This document shows positions 36,893-47,840 of a stretch of 64,000 nt of DNA, piece by piece. The position numbers and the translations under genes are program-made. Origin of the DNA: Setophaga petechia (Eukaryota; Chordata; Aves; Passeriformes; Parulidae); NCBI GenBank assembly GCA_024362935.1, contig JANCRA010000008.1, forward strand, positions 29,010,557 through 29,074,556, written 5' to 3'. Every line of letters begins with the position of its first letter. The first letter of the stretch is position 1. Under the pieces are notes generated by a model that did no database searches, was not told the DNA's origin, and saw only the letters and a list, made by a program, of their open reading frames with translations.

Positions 36893-39800
36893 TTTCATTA
36901 CTAAGTGCATGTATTTTTTCCAATAAAGGAATTTTTTGTAACTGTCTTATATTTCTTACTTCCTCCTTTGTTTTTGTTTTATTTTGTTTTGTTTAGATAT
37001 GGAGATGTTCTTTGCCACTTTCTCCTTTGCAGAACTTCCACAAAGTGTCAGAGAAAATGGCATTGCTCAGTGTAAATGTGTGGTCACAGTCCATCCTTTT
37101 GGCAAAGCTGGTAGTGTGCTGCTTTGTGGTACACTGCCATTCTTTCCAGTAGCCTTCATGCTACAGCATATCTCCAAGTAGTAAAAACATAGAAAAGCAG
37201 CAGAGTGAGCTGTTACCAAATTAGTAGAAAATATTTAACTTTCTCTAATTGATGAGCACTTTGTTTTACCTGATTGTTTCCTAGTTTTGGTGTGACACAT
37301 TTCTTACAGATAAAGGAAAGCTCTCTCTTTCTCCAGCTCTTTCCATATGTCTGCCTTCTTCCTTTAATTCTTGTTCTCTGTCTGTTATTGTGAGCTACAG
37401 ATCTTGCAGGATCTAATAAGATGAATGCTATAAAGTGAGAATGGGAAGCTCTGTGCTTTCACTGAACTAATCTCTACCCTGGTCTAAGGGGTTTATTTGC
37501 AGCTGAAAGTCCTGGCAGTCTAGAAATAAATGCCTCATAAAGAATTACTTAATTTAGTTAATAATGTTTGAATCAAGTCATTCTTCATTTTCCATAAAAC
37601 TAGAATAGGCTAGAAGTAATTCAATTATTTTTTACAAGTACTAATGAATAAAGTAAATGTGTAATTTCCAATAAATTACATAGTTACTTGTGGTGTGAAA
37701 AATTGTGCACTCAAAACAAGTAAAAAATGTGTCACTTTTATTTTTATAGTATGTCCTTTAGAAGAGATATTAAAGCACTGTTTATTTTATCCCAGGGTAC
37801 TCTATAGAAAACTGTAGATTAATTTTCCCTCAGAGAAGCCATATAGTATTTCAACCTTGAAAGAAAAAAATATGCCTTGGAGAGAATAATTCAGGTACCT
37901 TGTATAAATTCTTCAGTAATAAGAAATAGGTATTTATGCATTTCACAGACAGCCTGTATCTGTTGGGGGAACATGCTCTTGCCCTGCTAAAGGAAAGATT
38001 TGGGATTTTTTCTGTCTTTTTGCCCCTTTATAATTAAAATGGAAACTTGTGTATAATCTTACCCTCTTGGACAGTATTCTGTGGTTAGACTTTAGTTTCT
38101 CTGGGCAATAGGGAGGACAGAAGAGTCATGAATGGAAATGACATTAAGTACCACTCATGCCATGCCATCCTTCCTCTTTTCCTCTCAAAGGCCAAGAAAA
38201 TCTATATGTGGAAATAACAAAGGAACTTAATATTTTCAAATATAAAAAAGAGGCAACCTAGAAGAGTACAGTATTTATAAAAAATGTAATTACTGTAAGC
38301 TGGAATCCCCCTTGGCATAACATGCAGGCACTGCCTACAAGTAATTCATCCACTGATTGTACTGCATCACTGGGGCAGAAGGGGAAAATAAAGAGAATCA
38401 CAAAATACATATCTCAGTAACCATAAATGAAGCAAATCTGCTTTAGCTTTGCTGTGACCTCCAGGAAGCAGAGCATGAAGTGCTTTGATTTATCACAAAA
38501 TTGGAGCTTGCATCTAGAAATGTAAGTGTGGGATCATTTACTTAAAAGCTGTAGTCATCACCATAATCTTTAAGGAGCCAGATCCTGAGGCAAATTGCTG
38601 ATGTGCTGATGTACTAAGGCCTAGAAAGCCAGTCAGACTTCCAGGATACTTTACAAATATGGCAATATCGACAGGCTGTAAATTGGTTTCTTTGTGCATG
38701 CTGTCTAGCCAAATAACTCTTAAGGAAAGCGTGATAATAGCATAAGTCACCAAATGCATTTCACCAGGCCTCTGTGCAGATGTAACTCCTGGGGATAAAA
38801 TAAACCAGCTATGCTCGTTTTGAAGACAAGGTGCTCTTAGTTAGTTGTGAAAGAAGCCACCACCCAGCACAATGCAATCTCCTCCTCTGCAGTTGGGTTC
38901 GTCACCAGGACATGAACCAGTGCCTTCAGAGGGGGCACTGAGCAGGAGCAAACACACACGGACTTGGTGAAGAAACCTACTGACAACTGAGCTAATCAGG
39001 TAAATCAGTGCCACACATTCAGGAATGCGTAGAGGAGCAAAGATCTCTACAAGGTCTGTATGTTTCTGGGCTGTGGAGGTGAACACAGTCTTTGCTAGAA
39101 TTTCTTGAGATGGATGGAGTGTCCTTTTGGTTGGAATGTTTTCACTTCTGGTAGAGGAGAAGTTACAAAGTGACCCTTGTTTCAGCTCCACAGACCAATG
39201 ACCCATCACCTTCTTTCAAGTACTCTACTGCATTCTGTGTTTACAGCAAAATTACATAAACAGAGAACTGTTAGTAAAGCATTAAGTAAATGCTGAATAA
39301 GCATTAACTCTTTGCAATGACTGCCTAGTGTCATTCTTTGAGTAATCTAAAGAGCAACAAATACAAAGCACACAGTGAACCAGCTTTTAAAAAGGAAGCA
39401 GGATAACAGAACAAAAAAAAAATTTAAAATAAAATTGTGTAGGTCCTTCTTTTTCCCAGTAAGCCAGTGCAGAACAGAATCTTCAAAAATAAACCATGTA
39501 TGATCATTATATGCACAGATATGTATTAAGAGTTCATATAACAAGTGCTTCTTATTGTTAGAAATGCCTGGAGTACCTTACCTTCTCTGGTATGCTAATG
39601 ACACATGCTGATTTCCAAAACTGTATCCAGTGTAGGCTAACTACTGGCAGATATGAAAATATTTACATAGATGAACAGAACTGTGTATGGTAATATACTT
39701 GCAAATTTATCTTACAGATGTCATTTTCAGACATGAAGACACGATAATCATTTTCTAGCTAGCTCTAATTAATTGCTACCCTAAAATGTTGTAACATATT

Positions 39801-41300
39801 CCCATCAACATATCTGAAAGCATTTTAGAAACATTCCTGAATTTTTCAGTCAATATAGAAATGTGATATTTCTGCTATTCATACTCCTTCTGAGATTTGT
39901 TTTTACAGCACAGACTATATCTAGAATGAACAAGATTAGATTTTCTTTTTTAAATATCAGTGCTTTCCAAGTTTCCAGTAATATATTCTTTTAAATTTAT
40001 TTTCCTATGGGGAGAAAAAGGGAACTTCACAGCCACTTAAAATGTATTTTTGCAAAAAGTACGGCAGAGTAAATCAAAATTGGACCATTCTACTACTCAA
40101 AATTAGAAGAGTGTCTTCTATATCCTGTATATACGGAAAAATATTATATCAATTACTTAAAAAGAAATTCAAAAATTCCAATAGCTGAGCAAGGAATAAT
40201 CTGAACTAGCCAGGAAGAATTGGTGACAACCATGATGCACCCAGTCCCAGGCAGAAACAAGATGTGCCCTGGGTACTTAACAGAAGGATCCCAGCATCAC
40301 TGTTCTGCCAGTACAGTTCTCTGGCCCCATGCAACAAAGCCATACACTCTCTTGCACTCACTTTCTCTGAATGAAAGGATTTTTCATTCATGATTACCCT
40401 TGCTTCCCAGTTTCAACAAGAAAATGGAGAATTAGTCCTTGCCAGCCAGCCAGCCTCATGAAGCCAATTGGTTATGTTGCATTCCCATATGATGGAGGCT
40501 TTGAGCTTGAACCTATTCAGACCACCTTTTGGTTCACTTCAGTCAATTTTTTCAAAAGCTCAATCAAGGTAATTGAAACAGCTCTGGGGATGTAGAAGAA
40601 GTTCTAAAGGCATCTAAAGCAACACACTGAAATCTGTTCCTGAAGTAATTAATGTCATATGCTTATTTCATGTAAGCGTTAAGAAATCCTTCAGCTGTTT
40701 TTTTATAGTATTGTATTAATCCAAAATTAATACAATAATTTTTGGAAATTATGTTTTCACAAAACAATCCATATATGTTGTTTTCTCTGTCCATCACATT
40801 ATGTTCATGGAGCATGTTATTATTTTTGTTGGCTTAAAGATACAAAAACACATCAGTAGCATTCATATCAAGGTTTGTGCAGATACAAATCATGGTAGAA
40901 GAAAACATAACCAATATCAATGGAACACTTTTAAACATTAGTAGGACTTCTTGACACACAGTTAACCATGGTTTAAGAGGGCTTATGAAAACTGAGTGAT
41001 CTGAATTGGGGAATTGAACAAAAATTCTATTAGAATAAGGCCATTTTCTTGTGGAAATTGGCTTCATATATTTCTCACTTATTCCTTTTTAACTTGATTT
41101 ATAATTTTTTTATGTGAAATATTTGGGGGAAAAGGCTTTCTTATTATGGAATTGAAAGACTTTGCAAATATTCCAATTTAAAAATGTAATGAGTAATGTC
41201 AGGAAAAAAACTGCTTGACCACAATTTCAACACACTTTTTCACAATTAGAAGCACACATGACTTTGTCATCTGTACTTGGGAACTTGACTGGGGAAATTT

Positions 41301-41318
41301 TGTACAAATTGTACAAAT
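41301..41318. repeat. Tandem 9-bp duplication
   Basis: TGTACAAAT at 41301-41309 is directly repeated at 41310-41318. Each unit contains the palindrome TGTACA. Confidence 0.7.
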
Positions 41319-41749
41319 TTCTCAGAATATTTAGATCATTATGTAAAAAATCAGAAAACTATAATGTTCTATTAAAAACTAAGTAAGGGCTCCAGCCCAC
41401 ATATGTGTAGTGTGGAAACGGTATGTGGAAGTAGTTTCCATGTTGAAGACGTGTACAGACTCTCCTCCTACCATCCACATGGAATCTGAACATCTCTGAA
41501 TATGAGCAAATTGCCTTTGTAGCCCTTGGACTGCTCAGGGCCATTAGATGCACAAGGGTAGGAAAAGGAACCCTCCTAATCCTTCCTGTGAACCAGGAGC
41601 AGTGTCTCACTTGTGCTGCTCCGTGCCCACCTCTTGTCAGTTTGGTGTCTGCTGATGGTGATTGAGTGGTGCCAGCAGGCTGAAGAAAGCTGGGGTTATT
41701 TATGGAGAAACATCTGAAGCAGTGTGAGCCCAGGTCTGTCCCCAGTGCA

Positions 41750-42137
41750 AGAGAAATGGAGCTACTGGAAAGAGTCCAGAAAAGGGTCATGAAGATGCAG
41801 GGACTAGAATATGTCTCCTGTGAGGAGAGGCTGAAAGAGCTGGAACTGCTCAGCTGGGAGAAGAGGAGCTCAGAGGAATCTCACCAATGTACACAAATAC
41901 CTGAAGCACAGGTGCAAAGAGGAGGCATTCAGGCTCTGCAGTGAAGCCCAGAGACAGCAGGTACAAGCAGAAACACAGAAGACTCTGCTTCTGAGGGTGA
42001 CTGACCTCTGGCACAGGTTGCCCAGAGAGGTTACAGAGTCTCTGTTCTTAGAGATATTCAAAAGTAGTCTGGACATGACCCTAACCAAGCTGATGGGTTG
42101 GACTGGATGGCATCCAGCCTCAGCTAATCTATGAAAT
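41750..42137 (+). mobile_element. CR1 LINE 3' fragment (plus)
   Basis: 5'-truncated CR1. The translated frame contains LLERVQKRV and GLEYVSCEERLKELELLS followed by WEKRS (about 41763-41870), which is the CR1 ORF2 C-terminus with substitutions. The frame is broken after that by an indel near 41870. The 3' UTR follows with a GGTTGCCCAGAGAGGTTACAGAG block near 42018 and a GGTTGGACTGGATGGC block near 42097, ending near CTAATCTATGA at 42126-42136. The start is approximate, because similarity before 41750 is not clear. Confidence 0.93.
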
Positions 42138-43879
42138 ATGTCCCAAGTCAGGAGTATGGATATGTAGCAGAAACCAAACATTGTATGAACCCCTTCTGGA
42201 CTCACCAGGAGGCCATCAGGATCTAACAGGGGAGCCTTCATGGCCTTGCTGCCCCCTCTCCTAAGGACTTTTCCTTACAAGGTTGTGTGCTCACTCAGTG
42301 TTGCATAGACTTCTTATTTATTTTATGTTCTTAACAAATGGACTGTGTATACTGAAGATTTCCCTCCATTTTAGATGGATATCCCTTCCAACTTCTCTGA
42401 CTTGTTAATGTCTGGCTTTCATTATTTCTCTTCCCAAAGTCAGCATTCTCCCTGAAGGTTGATTTATGGTGAGAGTGTTCTTCAAGTTCTGCTCTTCAGT
42501 GATGGAGGTTCCATGTTTATGGAAAGAAAAAAATCTTTTGAGAGTCTCAGGCCACTGCTATCTTGCATCTCAGAAAATTGCCATGGGGTAGAGCATTCTG
42601 GTGTTATCTGTTAATACCAGAAGGTGCAGTCTCATAGATTTTTATGTTAAGATGCAAAACAGTGGCACCCGGTGACTTCAGCTCCTTTAGGAGAAGGAAT
42701 ATTTTTGTACTGAGTCTGTTCCATTCCTATATTCATCAAGTCACATTGCTGAGCAAGAACAGATCAGTTAATTTTTTGGCCCAGCTTGCTACCTAGCCAT
42801 ATTAATTGGAATTTTCCATGAAGGATTTATAGGGCACAGTTAAAATGAAATGTACTTGCTAACACCTCTGCAGAGGAGATTATTATAGAAAATAGATGAG
42901 AAGTAACTGGGTTCCCTTTAGAAAACAAATGTAAATGCATACTCTGCACATTGCAAACCAGATAACATACATTGTTCAGAGTATAAATTACACAGGGAAA
43001 AAAATAAGGAGAATACAAGATCAAGATCTTAAATCTGAAAACTTCCAGTTGTCTTTTCCAGAAAAATAATAATGCAAAATATTTTTCTACTTGTTTTTTT
43101 CCCCCCACAAACCAGCTACCTCTCAGCCATCAGGTGGTAAAGTTTCACTCTAAGTAAAGCATTGATGGTATGGAAAAACAGCTGAATAAAACCCCAAATG
43201 ACAGTCAGTTCTGAGTGTCAATCTACACATTTAATGAGAAACTCTGCTCGATTTAATGAATCCTGGTGCTTCAGTCTACCATCATTTTAAGTAGAACCTG
43301 CATACACAACTATGCAGTGTCAATTTGGGGTGTGTATTGTGGCAGTACAATACACCTCTGAAGGCAGAACTTCATTTTCTGAACTATTAACCATATAAGC
43401 AATTGTTACTAATTTACTGTGAGAAACGTGTGTGAAAATGTATGTGCACATGATTGGCTTGTTGAGACAGCTTGAAAATGTTTAATCAGGGCTGAATAAT
43501 TCTGTGTCTACAGTAGCAGTTAGATTAAAAACAATCAAAAGAAAAAAAAATAATACTATCATTTCACCAGTGTGTCAGGGGTGAAAGTCTAATTGGATTG
43601 TAGTTGAAGATAAACTAACTTCACTGTGAAATGAGCAGTTGAAATCTGGGGGGGAGGGTCATTATTTGGAGCTTGACCTTTGATTCCTGAGTCTGATAAA
43701 ACCTGAAAAGATGGACCCAAAGTGTACTTCATATGCGTGAGGTGGGGGAAAGCAGGGGCTGGACAAGGACAAAAAAAAAAAAGGAAAAAAAGGATAGAAA
43801 CTCCTTTAGAGCTGCTACTTGACATCAGAACTAGGTGGCTGATTACAATGTCCTGGTCAGGACGGTCCACTCAGTATGC
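42138..43879. other. Unique gene-free stretch
   Basis: No gene recognised. An A-rich tract at 43771-43791 lies near its right end, just before the candidate element at 43.9 kb. The two opposing short frames across 43589-44051 overlap and have no protein features. Confidence 0.5.
43771..43791. repeat. A-rich tract
   Basis: A12, then GG, then A7. Simple low-complexity sequence. Confidence 0.85.
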
Positions 43880-44500
43880 AGATATAATATATCCACTAAC
43901 AAACGCTGACATTTATGCATGCATTTATCAGCCAGAAGTGCCAGCGCAAACAAAACCCTCCGATTGTGTTAGGAATTCCTCTAAAAGCCTGCTCTTGAAA
44001 TTCCGCATGGAGTTGCCGATTTTAACAATGGTGCTTGAGCGCTGGCTCTGAACACCAAACTGCGCTGGCTACAGACAGCCCAAAGCTCAGAGCCCCTCCT
44101 CAGGCTCCCTGCACAGCCCCATCTCTCCCAGCTCCAGTGGGCTGTAGCCCGGTTCCTCTCTGCGTGAGGCTGAGAACCGACTCATGTAAATACAAGCTGG
44201 AGAATTTAGGTTGTGTCACGTAGCAAAAACAATGAGTGGAACAAATGAGCCGAGCAGCTCGGAGAGTTGGAAATCTCTAATTACCAGAGCCAGTCACAGG
44301 CAAACACTGAAGGAGGGGCGGACTATTTGCACCTAGTGTCACTCAGGCGGGGTGACAATAAATTTATGAAGGGTCAAAGAACTTTCCATATGTAAAACTT
44401 GCGGCGGGAGCGATGGGGGCTGTCGGCCGGCCGGGGCTGCCAGGGCGATGCTGTGGCGATGCTGCCACCTGCCGATGCGCTCACCCTGTCCCGAGATCCT
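43880..44500. promoter_or_regulatory. Candidate conserved regulatory element with CpG patch
   Basis: A 600-bp island, clearly more GC- and CpG-rich than its surroundings. Visible motifs are a SOX-type ACAATG at 44229-44234, a perfect 13-bp palindrome CCGAGCAGCTCGG at 44250-44262, AATTACC near 44279, and a stretch with TGACAATAAATTTATGA (about 44353-44369) running into GGGTCAAAG at 44371-44379, a nuclear-receptor or TCF-like core. A CpG-dense patch at about 44400-44500 contains roughly eleven CpG dinucleotides in 100 bp. No TATA box, initiator or exon is convincing. The overlapping short frames (44035-44223, 44448-44717) lack any family signature. It could be an enhancer, an orphan CpG island or a non-coding RNA promoter. 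Confidence 0.3.
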
Positions 44501-45761
44501 TCTGCAGGCTCTGCCCTGCTGCTCCAGCCCCCTTCCGTCTGCTGATGGCTTGCACTGGATTCGCTCTCATCACCTCACAGAATTTCCAGTGACTAATTTT
44601 GATTATAACACTTGCTTAGGATCTACCTGGAGCAATCTGGCGCCTGCTCTGCTGAGATCCCGCTGTCCTGCACACAACTTCAATATCACTTGCTGGAGAT
44701 ACAAACATAAATATTAGTCAGCTAGCACTTGCTTTTGTTAAATACAGCCTCCTTTCCTAAACAGAAAAACATAGCATTCATATTGCTGTGGACTATGGTA
44801 TGCTTCTTGCCAACCTACCCTTTATTGCTTAGTTTTCAGACTGTGAAAAATGTTTTTCTTACAAAAATGCCTCTTCCACAAATATACAAAAACTTCCACA
44901 TCCAGTTGTTTTGAAGAAAGGTCTTGTAATATTAATGTCTTATTTATAAAATTTACACAAAGATGTATATAGATGTATATAAATGCATCTATAAACATCC
45001 AGAGGGAAATAGGATCAATAAAAGCTTTTTTAAAAAATAAAATTTAATCATATTCAATAAATATGCTCCCTCTCTGAATTCCTCCTGCTACTTTTTTTGA
45101 CAAATCCTCTAGATGCAGTTAAAAAGTGGGAAGTTAAAAAGTGGTGGGGGGCTGGAGGAAGGAATTTTTCATCAGCATTATCACTACAGGCTGTAAGGGA
45201 CATTTCATTCTGCAATGTCTCAATTAGGTCATTTTTGCACTTTAATAGTTCCCTTGCATGGGTTCATCCACATTGCCTGGTGGTCTCTTTGTGAAGAAGG
45301 TTCAGAAGAAAATCTCTTCCCAAAGAATTGTTTGAACAGGACAATCTCCAGCAGAACTTTCAAAATCAGCTGGCCAGCTAAGCGTGTCCTGTGTGTGCTG
45401 CTCCTCCCCAGCACACACACACATGCACAGGGTACACAGACACACACTTTCAAGTAGCTGGTGAAAAATGCCAAAAGGTGTTTTGGAAGAAAACCTTGTT
45501 CTTTCTCCCTCAAAATCTTTGGTTTGTGTAATTATGTGTTTGAGACTGCTTAGGACAATGGTGTCCTGATTTTCCATTTATCTCTGCACCTGAAAATGTG
45601 ATTTTCATGTTCTGATGCTGCACATGCCAACATCACCCCTGCTTGTGCTGCAATTACAGCTAGCCCAGCATTGTCACACTGTACTTTCAGCATCTGCAGG
45701 GGACAACTTGTCTCCACATGCCCCATGCCTTCAAAAAGCATTGGGACAACACTCTCAGGCA
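44501..45761. other. Unique gene-free stretch
   Basis: No gene identified. It has AT-rich sequence around 44930-45060, a G-rich segment near 45125-45160 with a duplicated GTTAAAAAGTGG, and short CA/CACA runs near 45411-45446. The several overlapping frames at 45215-45577 on both strands follow from that CA-rich composition. Confidence 0.5.
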
Positions 45762-45802
45762 TGGATGATCCTCGTGGGTCCCTTCCAATTCAGGATATTC
45801 TG
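45762..45802 (+). mobile_element. CR1 LINE 3' tip (plus)
   Basis: Only the last 40 bp or so of a CR1 3' UTR is recognisable: GATGATCCTCGTGGGTCCC at 45764-45782, then TTCCAATTCAGGATATTCTG to 45802. That block is the conserved CR1 3' end. The sequence immediately upstream may be more decayed CR1 or unrelated. Confidence 0.7.
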
Positions 45803-47782
45803 CAAAGGCACGCACAGACTTGTGGTGACCAAACTCCAAGGGAAGCATGTGGTGGTGGCCTGTCCTCAGAGCAAAGCCACCAGCTCTCCCACGCTGTCAG
45901 CCCAGCACAAGCATAATTCTTGTTTATTTGTGCCTGATTGAGAACTCTGCACCTGAATTTTAATCATGAGAAAATCGTGTCCAGTACACAGAAATAGAGA
46001 GAGATGGTGCCCTTGGAAGGACCTTTTGTAGCAATTATTTGGCCTGAACCACTAAATTTCTTACATTATGTTTAATCATTATGAGACAGATAGACTAAGG
46101 GTAACAGTTCCAGCAGTGGACAAGCCCTGATGGTTACCTAGGGTACCCAGGGCTGTGCATTTTACCAAACATTTGCATAACGATGTGGCTGTTTAAAAAT
46201 TACATAATAGTACAATTAAAATTCCAGAATGGTACAGTGGAGCTGTTGCTTAGGTTAACTGATCATGGATCTCTCTTCCAGCTGCTTTCTTCTCAGAAAC
46301 TGCTTGTCCACTTAAAATGTAAAGGCATGCTCTTCCAGTGGCTCCCACAGTCCACACTCACATATAAAATCTCTGGTGGGCTACACTGTGTTTTCTCCAG
46401 GAAATATTTCATACCTACAACCTACATTAACATCCAAGGATTTTCCATCAAAACAATACCAGCATTTAAAGGTCTCCTTTATCTGCTGTTATGAAGCTGT
46501 GGCTTGCATATTGTTTACAAATACATAGGACAATAATAAATATATGCACACAACACTTTTCATTCTTAAAAAAACCTAAACATAAATGCCACAAAATAAC
46601 AATTCTCCCACCTCCCTGCTAAGCTTCCAGTATATATCCTAGTTGTTTAATTGAACTCTGGGTCTGACTGTTAACATTAATGTAGGTATTTTCACTTCAG
46701 CCTTAGTATCACTACATATGATTTAAAATCTGCATTTAAATGCAATTAAACTTTGACATCCACAAGTGCTGAAGAGAATATTCATATTTTTTTCTTCCTG
46801 AGAAAATTCTTTCTAGTCAAATATCATAATTGAGCCATGAACAGCTGGCATGAGTCTTATCTGCTTTGACAATCACAATACCAAATGGAAAGACATGACT
46901 TCCCTTACCTCTGATTTTAAAGATTACAAAGGACTCAGACCAGAAGTCCAGAACTTAATATTTCCTTGTTCAGATAAGAATGATTTGTGAGATCAACCCT
47001 GAGTTTAATTTTGTGTTTGGGCCTTATCCCAGTTCAAGATATGAAATATTGCTGGGGGGAATGTGACAGGCAATGGAAGCCCACTCTAAGCTGACTTATA
47101 ATGGCATTTCCTACTTCTAAAAATGAAAATGTAAGAATGAAACTTTCAATTCTTGGCTGCAAATGACTGCAAGTCATTTTTTTGATCACTGGTATTTTTT
47201 TTTGATCATTGATATTTTCTAGGAAATAAATTAAAAATTAAGTAAAATTTCTCCTGTCTGTGTTTCAGAGAATTAAAAATACTAATTACTGAGAAGCTTG
47301 CCTCTCTTTAAATATTAGGCTTTCTGTTGTCTTTTTAAAGTTATGCAAGACCACTTGAGAATGATAATGAACAATAATCTTTCAAGAAATTTCCAACCAG
47401 TGGAATTCATTAACAAAAACCTGAAAAACGAAACAATCTTTTTGTAAATAAAGAATTGTTTTCAAAATGAAAAGCTCTTGGTTTCCTCCCAATTTCATTT
47501 TGCCAAAAAGAATGTTGCTACTATGAATTCTGAGCTGCTGCCAAGATTATTATAATGTGGAACTCCTCATTTGGTACTGAAATTCATGTTTTTTCTAGAG
47601 AAGTTGCAAATTGAATCCGAAACATTGTTTTACTTTGACTACCGAATGAATGTAGCTTCTATGATGTGCAAGAAACATCTTACAACAAGCACATGTCAAG
47701 CTTCTCCAAGCGGACTTTCTTCAGGATAAAAAGATAAACTGGTTTTCATTTCCCAAACAATTCATTGTTATTTCAAAGAAGT

Positions 47783-47840
47783 AAATAAATTTATATATAT
47801 ATATTTATAAATACATTAAAAACATATATAAAATATATTT
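47783..47840. repeat. AT-rich low-complexity tract
   Basis: Alternating TA runs mixed with A- and T-rich stretches and no clean repeat unit. Confidence 0.8.

Larger units (their letters stand above)
36291..41749. other. Unique gene-free stretch
   Basis: No gene is recognised. It includes a direct-repeat cluster at 36850-36892, T/G-rich low-complexity sequence near 36968-36996, and a weak tRNA-like segment near 38880-39005. The minus frames at 38841-39209 (122 codons) and 41359-41790 (143 codons) are among the longest in the window but show no domain. The second runs antisense into a CR1 copy. Confidence 0.5.

Noticed and set aside
38841..39209. 122-codon minus-strand frame
   Set aside because: No family match; it covers the weak tRNA-like segment and lacks any supporting splice or promoter evidence.
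41359..41790. 143-codon minus-strand open frame, the longest in the window
   Set aside because: No domain, signal or compositional bias of coding sequence. It runs antisense into the CR1 copy that begins near 41750, and such a length is within chance expectation for 64 kb.
43722..44051. 109-codon plus-strand frame as a first exon near the CpG patch
   Set aside because: It includes a lysine run from the A-rich tract at 43771-43791, is opposed by a frame on the other strand, and has no recognisable protein content.
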